Source: Hyphomicrobiales bacterium (GTDB lineage: Bacteria; Pseudomonadota; Alphaproteobacteria; Rhizobiales; Afifellaceae). Taken from it: a stretch of 6,504 nt of DNA. Where the stretch lies: NCBI GenBank assembly GCA_013812985.1, contig JACCSN010000069.1, forward strand, positions 1 through 6,504, read 5' to 3'. Under the pieces are notes generated by a model. That model made no database searches. It saw only the letters and a program-made list of their open reading frames with translations, and was not told the DNA's origin. A program made the position numbers and the translations under genes. Every line of letters begins with the position of its first letter. Position 1 is the first letter of the stretch. Positions 1 to 6,504 of the stretch are shown here, piece by piece.

Positions 1-105
1 GAGCACCTTGGCCCGCTGACGCGGGTCTTCCAGATCGTCAAAATGCTCCAGGAAATCAACAACCTGATCGAACGCCTCGTCCGCCGTCACCAGCCGCCGC
101 GCCAT
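1..105 (-). CDS. ISAs1-family transposase, N-terminal fragment (runs off the window)
   Basis: Thirty-five codons are visible, from ATG at 105-103 leftwards to the window edge. The peptide begins MARRLVTADEAF and contains LEHFDDLEDPRQRAKVL at residues 19-35. The pattern of hydrophobics, then DPRQxxKV, is typical of the N-terminal region that precedes the DDE catalytic domain in ISAs1/H-repeat transposases (the 'DDE_Tnp_1-associated' region). The catalytic residues lie outside the window. The start is well supported: GAGGA lies 9 bases upstream on the minus strand, and a TGA stop in the same frame lies four codons before the ATG. A TTG three codons upstream is the only alternative. Whether the gene is intact cannot be judged. 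The family assignment is from memory of the motif in a short fragment. Confidence 0.62.
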   Translation of the reverse strand, partial: MARRLVTADEAFDQVVDFLEHFDDLEDPRQRAKVL

Positions 106-196
106 CGCCCGCAATCCTCATCGCGAAGCAAAAAGGATCACGACCGATTCAGCATTCTCCCGCCCTGTCACCAGCAAACTCACCCGATCGCCCTGC
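1..196 (-). mobile_element. End of an insertion sequence, probably ISAs1 family (partial)
   Basis: The left edge of the window appears to be the transposase-proximal end of an insertion sequence that continues beyond position 1. The call rests on the N-terminal transposase fragment at 1-105. Read on the minus strand, two possible outer tips begin with CAGGGCG: one at 167 and one at 196, lying 62 and 91 bases upstream of the transposase ATG. Either distance is reasonable for such an element. I recall ISAs1-family termini often starting CAGGG, but the opposite end and any flanking direct repeat are not visible, so the boundary is undecided and 196 is given as the outer limit. The element is transcribed away from rplU. 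Confidence 0.45.
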
Positions 197-214
197 TGCC
201 GAGGAGTGTCGAGC

Positions 215-245
215 TTGACTCAGGCGCGGCTTTGCGGATTATGCT
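215..245 (+). promoter_or_regulatory. Probable promoter of rplU-rpmA
   Basis: TTGACT at 215-220 (within CTTGACT) is a good -35 element for the housekeeping sigma factor of alphaproteobacteria. The -10 is less clear: GATTAT at 237-242 gives a 16-base spacer and TATGCT at 240-245 gives a 19-base spacer. Each matches four of six consensus positions. Transcription would start near 248-253, immediately before a stable hairpin and about 140 bases before rplU. No better promoter is visible between the insertion sequence and rplU. The assignment is by inspection only. Confidence 0.55.
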
Positions 246-254
246 CGAGAGCAA

Positions 255-276
255 GCGCGGACCTCCCGGTTCGCGC
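255..276 (+). promoter_or_regulatory. Stem-loop at the predicted 5' end of the rplU mRNA
   Basis: Bases 255-263 (GCGCGGACC) pair with 268-276 (GGTTCGCGC) in an uninterrupted 9-base-pair stem, including one G-U pair, with a four-base TCCC loop. If the promoter at 215-245 is used, the hairpin begins within a few bases of the transcript's 5' end, where it could protect the message from decay. It is followed by TTTCATCATTT rather than a clean T-run, so it would be at best a weak terminator or attenuator. The pairing is directly visible; the function is inferred. Confidence 0.45.
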
Positions 277-330
277 TTTCATCATTTGTCGAGCGTCCCC
301 ATATCGGGATAAACGCCGGTCAGACTGAAA

Positions 331-375
331 GAAGCCCGTCGGCTTCGTGCGCGCACGAAGGCCAGGCAGGGCTTC
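331..375 (+). promoter_or_regulatory. Two-tier stem-loop in the rplU leader (candidate ribosomal-protein control element)
   Basis: GAAGCCC at 331-337 pairs perfectly with GGGCTTC at 369-375. Enclosed within it is the perfect 18-base palindrome CTTCGTGCGCGCACGAAG at 343-360, which folds as a 7-base-pair hairpin with a CGCG loop. It can be extended by G341-C363 and G342-C362 around a bulged G361. The whole structure ends 14 bases before the rplU ATG and 6 bases before its GAGGA ribosome-binding site. That position would suit translational autoregulation by L21, or coupling of leader folding to initiation. I do not recognise it as a named RNA family; the regulatory role is inferred. Confidence 0.45.
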
Positions 376-389
376 GAACGCGAGGACAG

Positions 390-941
390 ATGTTCGCAGT
401 CATCAGAACCGGCGGTAAGCAATACCGCGTTGCCGCCGATGAAATTTTGCAGATCGAGAAGCTGCCGGGCGAAGCCGGCGAGACTGTCACCTTCTCCGAC
501 GTGCTGATGCTGGGCGGCGATGAGCCGCAGGTCGGCTTGCCGCTGGTATCGGGCGCTTCGGTGCTCGCCGAAATCGTCGAGCAGAAGCGCGGCCGCAAGA
601 TCATCATCTTCAAGAAGCGCCGACGGCAGAATTCGCGGCGCAGGAACGGCCACCGCCAGGAATTCACCTTGGTCAGGATCACCGACATTCTGGCCGATGC
701 GTCGCAGCCGCGAACCTTGGAACGCGGTGCGCCGGCGACCGCAGGCGGCATTCTCGCCGCCGAAGCGTCTGTTCCCTTGCAGCCTCGGGCCGGAGCCGAT
801 GCAGCTTTGGCTGGCGCCGACGCGCCCTTGGCGCCCGAGGACGGCGGTGAGGAGCTGTCCGCCGAAACCCTGACGTCTCGAGTAACCGAGGATACCACGG
901 CAACCGAGCCCGGCGACTCGCCCGATCAACCGGCCGCCTAA
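390..941 (+). CDS. rplU: 50S ribosomal protein L21 with long acidic C-terminal tail
   Basis: L21 is an early-assembling 50S subunit protein that binds 23S rRNA. Residues 1-102 are a complete L21: it opens [18 protein letters not shown], has the GDxV-like EAGETVTF segment near 28-35, and the basic stretch [17 protein letters not shown] at 74-90, followed by LVRITDI at 94-100. That is about the full length of the E. coli protein (103 residues). A further 81 residues follow that are rich in Ala, Pro, Gly, Asp and Glu, with no Lys, Cys or aromatic residue; they look disordered. The start is fixed by the conserved N-terminus. GAGGA at 382-386 is the ribosome-binding site, with an unusually short 3-base spacer. 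rpmA follows after 29 bases, the usual rplU-rpmA operon. Confidence 0.97.
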   Translation: MFAVIRTGGKQYRVAADEILQIEKLPGEAGETVTFSDVLMLGGDEPQVGLPLVSGASVLAEIVEQKRGRKIIIFKKRRRQNSRRRNGHRQEFTLVRITDILADASQPRTLERGAPATAGGILAAEASVPLQPRAGADAALAGADAPLAPEDGGEELSAETLTSRVTEDTTATEPGDSPDQPAA

Positions 942-970
942 GCGCGCAAAGACACCAGGAGTACCGATCC

Positions 971-1240
971 ATGGCTCACAAGAAAGCGGGCGGCTCGTCG
1001 CGAAACGGCCGCGATTCCGCCGGCAAGCGCCTCGGCGTTAAGAAATTCGGCGGCGAGTTCGTCATTCCCGGCAACATCATCGTGCGTCAGCGCGGCACCA
1101 AGTGGCGCGTCGGCACGAATGTCGGGCTTGGCCGCGACCATACGATCTTCGCGCTCGTGCCCGGGCGCGTGGCGTTCAAGTCCAAGGACGGCGACCGCAC
1201 CTATGTGTCGGTTGATCCGCTGGCCGAACCCGCCGAATAG
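971..1240 (+). CDS. rpmA: 50S ribosomal protein L27
   Basis: L27 lies near the peptidyl transferase centre, where its N-terminal arm reaches toward tRNA. The 89-residue product has the expected length and the signature [20 protein letters not shown] at 1-20, followed by [22 protein letters not shown] and a C-terminal half with [12 protein letters not shown]. It starts directly with MAHKK, without the cleavable N-terminal extension seen in Firmicutes. AGGAG at 957-961 is 9 bases before the ATG. It is surely co-transcribed with rplU; a terminator-like hairpin lies 33 bases after its stop. In the Rhizobiaceae as I remember them, an acetyltransferase gene commonly lies between rpmA and obgE, but here there is none. 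Confidence 0.97.
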   Translation: MAHKKAGGSSRNGRDSAGKRLGVKKFGGEFVIPGNIIVRQRGTKWRVGTNVGLGRDHTIFALVPGRVAFKSKDGDRTYVSVDPLAEPAE

Positions 1241-1273
1241 CCGGCGATACTGCGCTCCGGCAGCCCGGTTCTT

Positions 1274-1303
1274 GAAGGGGAAGCGCGAAGCCGCTCCCCC
1301 TTC
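1274..1303 (+). terminator. Terminator-like hairpin between rpmA and obgE
   Basis: Bases 1274-1285 (GAAGGGGAAGCG) pair with 1292-1303 (CGCTCCCCCTTC) in a 12-position stem with a single A-C mismatch and a six-base loop (CGAAGC). The stem is strong and sits in the 81-base gap between rpmA and obgE, but the sequence after it is TCGTGAC, with no T-run. It could be a partial terminator that lowers obgE-proBA expression relative to the ribosomal proteins, or an RNA processing or stability element. The pairing is clear; the function is inferred. Confidence 0.45.
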
Positions 1304-1309
1304 TCGTGA

Positions 1310-3474
<2,165 letters not shown>

Positions 3475-3552
3475 TTGATTCGGCGTCCGGTCCGGCGGCT
3501 GAGTGTTCCCTCCGTGCCAGCCGGGTGTTAACTGCGGAGGAATGAGGGTCGG

Positions 3553-4863
3553 ATGAACGCCAAACGCGTCGATCTTTCCGCCGGGGAGGCCTTTGCGGCT
3601 GCGGGCGGCATCGACGCGCTCATGCGCGGCATTGGGGAGCGGGCGCGTGCCGCGGCGGCCCGGCTGGCGAATGCTTCGACTAACGTCAAGAACGCCGCGC
3701 TGCTGGAAGCCGCCAGCGAGCTTCGCCGTGGCGAAGCTGTCATTCTTGCCGCCAACGCCGAGGATTTGCGGACCATGCGGGAAGCCGGCTCGACGACCGC
3801 CATGATCGACCGCGGTACGCTGGATCCGGCCCGCGTCGCCGCGATGGCGTCGTCCCTGGAGGCAATTGCCAAGCTTCCCGATCCGGTTGGTTCGCTGCTG
3901 GCCGAATGGGAGCGGCCGAACGGGCTTTGCATCCAGCGCGTGCGCACGCCGCTCGGCGTCGTAGGCGTGATTTTCGAGAGCCGTCCGAATGTCACGGCGG
4001 ATGCCGGCGGGCTCTGCCTCAAGGCGGGCAACGCGGTGATCCTTCGCGGCGGCTCCGACACGCATCGGAGTTCCGCCGCGATCCATGCCTGCCTGGTCGC
4101 CGGGTTCCGCTCGGCGAAGCTGCCCGAGGATGCCGTCCAGCTTGTTCCCACGACCGACCGCGCCGCTGTCGGCGCCATGCTGCGCGGGCTCTCCGGCGCC
4201 CTTGACGTGATCGTGCCGCGCGGCGGCAAGGGACTGGTCGCCCGCGTGCAGGAGGAGGCCCGCGTGCCGGTCTTTGCCCATCTCGAAGGTGTGTGCCACG
4301 TGTATGTCCATGCGCCCGCCGACCTCGACATGGCGCGGCGGATCATCGTCAACGCCAAGATGCGGCGCACCGGCATCTGCGGCGCGGCGGAGACGCTGCT
4401 TGTCGACAAGGCCTTGGCGGGGAGCCATTTGCGCCCGCTCGTCGAGGCGCTGCGGGAAGCGGGTTGCGCGATCCGGGGCGACGCGACGACGAGGGATGCG
4501 GTCACCGGGATCGCGCCGGCGACCGAGGACGACTGGTCGGCGGAATATCTCGATGCGATCCTCGCCGTCCGGGTGGTCGATGGCCTCGACGAGGCGATCC
4601 GGCATATCGCCGATTACGGCTCGCATCACACCGACGCTATCGTGACCGATGACGCCCAAGCCGCCGAGCGCTTCATGGCCGAGGTCGATTCGGCGATCGT
4701 GCTGCACAATGCCTCGACCCAGTTCGCCGATGGCGGGGAGTTCGGCATGGGCGCGGAGATCGGCATCGCGACGGGACGGATGCATGCGCGCGGGCCGGTC
4801 GGCGTCGAGCAGCTGACAAGCTTCAAGTATCGCGTGTTCGGCTCCGGCCAGACCCGGCCTTGA
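3553..4863 (+). CDS. proA: Gamma-glutamyl phosphate reductase (proline biosynthesis, step 2)
   Basis: ProA reduces gamma-glutamyl phosphate with NADPH to glutamate-5-semialdehyde, which cyclises to pyrroline-5-carboxylate. It belongs to the aldehyde dehydrogenase superfamily. Visible motifs are [10 protein letters not shown] at 141-150, GNAVILRGG at 159-167, the catalytic cysteine Cys276 in [15 protein letters not shown] (271-285), and the family C-terminus [11 protein letters not shown] at 416-426. The 436 residues are slightly longer than E. coli ProA because of a short N-terminal extension. The ATG at 3553 has GAGGG at 3544-3548 close before it and a stronger GCGGAGGA at 3534-3541 farther away. 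A four-codon ORF at 3542-3556 overlaps the start. Its stop overlaps the TTG of nadD. Confidence 0.96.
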   Translation: MNAKRVDLSAGEAFAAAGGIDALMRGIGERARAAAARLANASTNVKNAALLEAASELRRGEAVILAANAEDLRTMREAGSTTAMIDRGTLDPARVAAMASSLEAIAKLPDPVGSLLAEWERPNGLCIQRVRTPLGVVGVIFESRPNVTADAGGLCLKAGNAVILRGGSDTHRSSAAIHACLVAGFRSAKLPEDAVQLVPTTDRAAVGAMLRGLSGALDVIVPRGGKGLVARVQEEARVPVFAHLEGVCHVYVHAPADLDMARRIIVNAKMRRTGICGAAETLLVDKALAGSHLRPLVEALREAGCAIRGDATTRDAVTGIAPATEDDWSAEYLDAILAVRVVDGLDEAIRHIADYGSHHTDAIVTDDAQAAERFMAEVDSAIVLHNASTQFADGGEFGMGAEIGIATGRMHARGPVGVEQLTSFKYRVFGSGQTRP

Positions 4864-5489
4864 CACGAGCCAGTCGCGCCAGCCGGATCTTCGCCCGCCT
4901 GCCGCCGCATGGCGCGGGGCAGCGGATCGGCCTCTATGGCGGCACGTTCAATCCAGCCCATCTGGGCCATCGGCATGTGAGCCTCCTCGCGCTCCGGCGC
5001 CTCGGCCTCGATCAGCTCTGGTGGCTCGTCACGCCGGGCAATCCCCTGAAGGACATCCGCGCATTGCCGCCGCTGGAGGAGCGGATGGAAGAAGCGGCGG
5101 AGGTCGCTTCGCACCCGAGGATCGCGATCACCGGCGTCGAGCGGGCGTTCCGGACCCGCTACACCGCCGACCTGATCGAGCACCTGAAGCGGCGGACGCC
5201 AGACGCTCGCTTCGTCTGGATCATGGGGAGCGACAACCTCGCCACGTTCCATCGCTGGGAGCGGTGGCGCGAGATCGTCACGATGGCGCCCATCGCGGTG
5301 GTGAACCGGCCGGCCACGCTGGCGGCCACGCTCTCGTCTCCCGCCGCCCAGGCGCTTGCGCCTTACAGAGTCGACGAGGCGGATGCAAAGACACTTGCCG
5401 ATCGGGCGCCGCCGGCCTGGACGTTCCTCATCGGCCCGCGCACGTCGCTGTCTTCGACCGCGTTAAGGGCGATGTCCGCGGCGTCTTGA
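4860..5489 (+). CDS. nadD: Nicotinate-nucleotide adenylyltransferase (NAD biosynthesis)
   Basis: NadD transfers AMP from ATP to nicotinic acid mononucleotide, giving deamido-NAD. The 209-residue protein has the nucleotidyltransferase signature [11 protein letters not shown] at 27-37 (with the HxGH-type motif), [11 protein letters not shown] at 54-64, IMGSDNL at 121-127 followed by FHRW, and the C-terminal ATP-binding motif SSTALR at 198-203. The start is TTG at 4860, overlapping the proA stop (TTGA). No ATG, GTG or other TTG lies in frame between there and the conserved GLYGGTF, so TTG is the only standard start. No clear ribosome-binding site precedes it, which suggests initiation coupled to the end of proA. 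About 22 residues precede the catalytic core. Adjacency to rsfS is conserved in many bacteria. Confidence 0.95.
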   Translation: MTRASRASRIFARLPPHGAGQRIGLYGGTFNPAHLGHRHVSLLALRRLGLDQLWWLVTPGNPLKDIRALPPLEERMEEAAEVASHPRIAITGVERAFRTRYTADLIEHLKRRTPDARFVWIMGSDNLATFHRWERWREIVTMAPIAVVNRPATLAATLSSPAAQALAPYRVDEADAKTLADRAPPAWTFLIGPRTSLSSTALRAMSAAS

Positions 5490-5515
5490 AACCTTGATGC
5501 GCCAGCACTTATCTT
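5486..5515 (+). promoter_or_regulatory. Possible promoter for rsfS-rlmH
   Basis: TTGAAA at 5486-5491 matches five of six positions of a -35 element and TATCTT at 5510-5515 matches four of six of a -10, with an 18-base spacer. The -35 overlaps the nadD stop codon. Such a promoter would give rsfS and rlmH a transcript independent of obgE-proBA-nadD. A 6-base-pair inverted repeat (5522-5527 with 5533-5538, loop TGATC) follows just downstream, near the expected transcript start. Assigned by inspection only. Confidence 0.35.
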
Positions 5516-5576
5516 ATGCGGCGCGGCTGATCGCCGCGATTCTGAAAGTGCGAGAAAGGACTCCACTCTGATCGAC

Positions 5577-5990
5577 ATGACCCGTTTCGAGGAAGGCGTA
5601 GCGCATCACGCGCCTTCTCCGGCCTCCCAGGCAGCCATTGACGCCGCCGAGGGAGCCCTGAAAACCGTCCTCATCAGCCTGGACGACGCCAAGGCCGAGG
5701 GCACCGTCACCATAGACATCGCGGGAAAATCCGCGCTCGGCGACCACATGGTCGTGACCTCCGGGCGTTCTCACCGGCATGTCGGCGCCATCGCCGATCG
5801 GCTGGTCGGGGCTCTCAAGGGGGCCGGCGTGAAACCGGTTCGGGTCGAGGGCCTGCCGCATTGCGATTGGGTGCTGATCGACGCCGGTGACCTGATCATC
5901 CACATCTTTCGGCCCGAGGTGCGCGAGTTCTACAACCTCGAGAAGATGTGGACGGCGGAGCCCTACTCGGAGCGGCGCGCGCACGCCTGA
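5577..5990 (+). CDS. rsfS: Ribosomal silencing factor RsfS
   Basis: RsfS binds L14 on the 50S subunit and blocks joining with 30S, lowering translation when nutrients are scarce. The 137-residue protein has the family core from about residue 25 to 127: VTIDIAGKSALGDHMVV at 44-60, SGRSHRHV at 62-69, and the diagnostic WVLIDAGDLIIHIFRPEV at 98-115 with FYNLEKMW at 118-125. The ATG at 5577 is the only ATG/GTG/TTG available in frame after the upstream stop. However, the best ribosome-binding site, AAGGA at 5556-5560, is 16 bases away. An in-frame CTG at 5568 would be 7 bases from it and would add three residues. rlmH follows after 6 bases. Confidence 0.94.
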   Translation: MTRFEEGVAHHAPSPASQAAIDAAEGALKTVLISLDDAKAEGTVTIDIAGKSALGDHMVVTSGRSHRHVGAIADRLVGALKGAGVKPVRVEGLPHCDWVLIDAGDLIIHIFRPEVREFYNLEKMWTAEPYSERRAHA

Positions 5991-5996
5991 CGGGCG

Positions 5997-6479
5997 ATGG
6001 AGGTGTCCATCCTCGCGGTCGGCCGGCTGAAATCCGGACCGGAACGCGAGCTCTGCGACCGTTATCTGGATCGCGCCCGCGTAAGCGGGCGGCGCCTGGG
6101 CTTCCGCGGGTTGAATGTCGTCGAACTCGCCGAATCGCGCGCCGGGCGGGCGTCCGACCGGATTGCCGGCGAGGCGGAGGCGCTTGTCGCCGCGTTGCCG
6201 AAGATCGGGCGGATCGTCGTTTTGGACGCCCAGGGCGAACTCCTGGAGAGCGAGGCATTCGCGGCCATGCTATCCAGCGCCGCCGCGGCGGCGACCGACC
6301 GAATCACTTTCATCATCGGCGGGCCGGACGGGTTGGCGGGCGACGTTCTCAGCCTCGCCGCAAGCCGAATTTCCTTCGGCCGCGTGACATGGCCGCATCA
6401 GATCGTACGCATTCTGCTTGCTGAGCAGGTCTATCGCGCTATGACCATCCTTTCCGGCCACCCCTACCATCGGGCATAA
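5997..6479 (+). CDS. rlmH: 23S rRNA (pseudouridine1915-N3)-methyltransferase
   Basis: RlmH is a small SPOUT-class methyltransferase that uses S-adenosylmethionine to methylate pseudouridine 1915 in helix 69 of 23S rRNA, acting on assembled 70S ribosomes. At 160 residues it has family length. Visible motifs are the opening VSILAVGRLKSGPE (3-16), the knot motif FIIGGPDGL at 105-113, SFGRVTWPHQIVRILLAEQ at 126-144, and the C-terminal LSGHPYHR at 152-159 that completes the active site. The ATG at 5997 is six bases after rsfS; no strong ribosome-binding site precedes it, so coupling to rsfS is likely. An in-frame GTG two codons later is a less likely start. Its pairing with rsfS is a widespread arrangement. 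Confidence 0.95.
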   Translation: MEVSILAVGRLKSGPERELCDRYLDRARVSGRRLGFRGLNVVELAESRAGRASDRIAGEAEALVAALPKIGRIVVLDAQGELLESEAFAAMLSSAAAAATDRITFIIGGPDGLAGDVLSLAASRISFGRVTWPHQIVRILLAEQVYRAMTILSGHPYHRA

Positions 6480-6491
6480 TTAGGGATTCGC

Positions 6492-6504
6492 TTGGCAGAT
6501 CGAC
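6492..6504 (+). CDS. Possible start of a further gene (four codons visible)
   Basis: After the rlmH stop, AGGGA at 6482-6486 is followed 5 bases later by TTG GCA GAT CGA at the window edge, which could open a gene starting with MADR. In Hyphomicrobiales an EnvC-type M23 peptidase gene often follows rlmH, so a gene here is expected, but nothing visible identifies it. The call rests only on position and the ribosome-binding-like sequence. Confidence 0.25.

Noticed and set aside
43..312. An 89-codon + strand frame over the transposase start and rplU promoter
   Set aside because: Opposite the transposase fragment, contains the promoter region, and the peptide has no recognisable feature.
343..360. 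The 18-base palindrome read as a DNA operator
   Set aside because: It lies about 95-100 bases downstream of the probable promoter and is nested inside a longer complementary stem, so an RNA structure explains it better; a repressor site is not excluded.
282..929. Minus-strand open frames opposite rplU
   Set aside because: They mirror the L21 coding sequence and its leader; no recognisable motif or supporting start signal.
3496..3523. Inverted repeat CGGCTG/CAGCCG in the proB-proA gap as a terminator
   Set aside because: Only 6 base pairs with a 16-base loop and no T-run; too weak to call.

Overview
The window is a GC-rich stretch of bacterial chromosome. Its gene order is rplU-rpmA-obgE-proB-proA-nadD-rsfS-rlmH, all on the + strand, a cluster I recognise from Hyphomicrobiales (Rhizobiales) within the Alphaproteobacteria. 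The order, the protein sequences (for example [18 protein letters not shown] in L21 and an ObgE with no C-terminal domain) and the frequent GTG/TTG starts all fit this group. I cannot name a genus.

Layout. Positions 1-105 (minus strand) hold the first 35 codons of what looks like an ISAs1-family transposase, read leftwards off the window edge. Its insertion-sequence end probably lies at about 167 or 196. Positions 197-389 hold a probable rplU promoter (about 215-245) and a long, structured 5' leader with two strong stem-loops. Two ribosomal protein genes follow: L21, with an unusual acidic tail of about 80 residues, and L27. After an 81-base gap with a terminator-like hairpin comes a tight group: obgE (GTG start), proB (GTG start, 4-base overlap), proA (after 78 bases) and nadD (TTG start, 4-base overlap). 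An 87-base gap with a possible promoter then leads into rsfS and rlmH, which are 6 bases apart. The last 25 bases may contain the start of another gene, with only four codons visible.

How the genes relate. Six of the eight complete genes concern the ribosome: two 50S proteins (L21, L27), a 50S assembly GTPase (ObgE), the silencing factor RsfS that binds L14 on the 50S subunit, the 23S rRNA pseudouridine methyltransferase RlmH, and, less directly, NadD, which supplies NAD and commonly sits next to rsfS. ProB and ProA catalyse the first two steps of proline synthesis from glutamate and are embedded in the middle.

I found no undescribed defence, mobile or biosynthetic system here. The window is mostly conserved core genome. 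The parts most worth a second look are the structured rplU leader with an insertion sequence just upstream, the acidic L21 tail, and some start-codon details (a possible CTG start for rsfS and tiny ORFs abutting obgE and proA).
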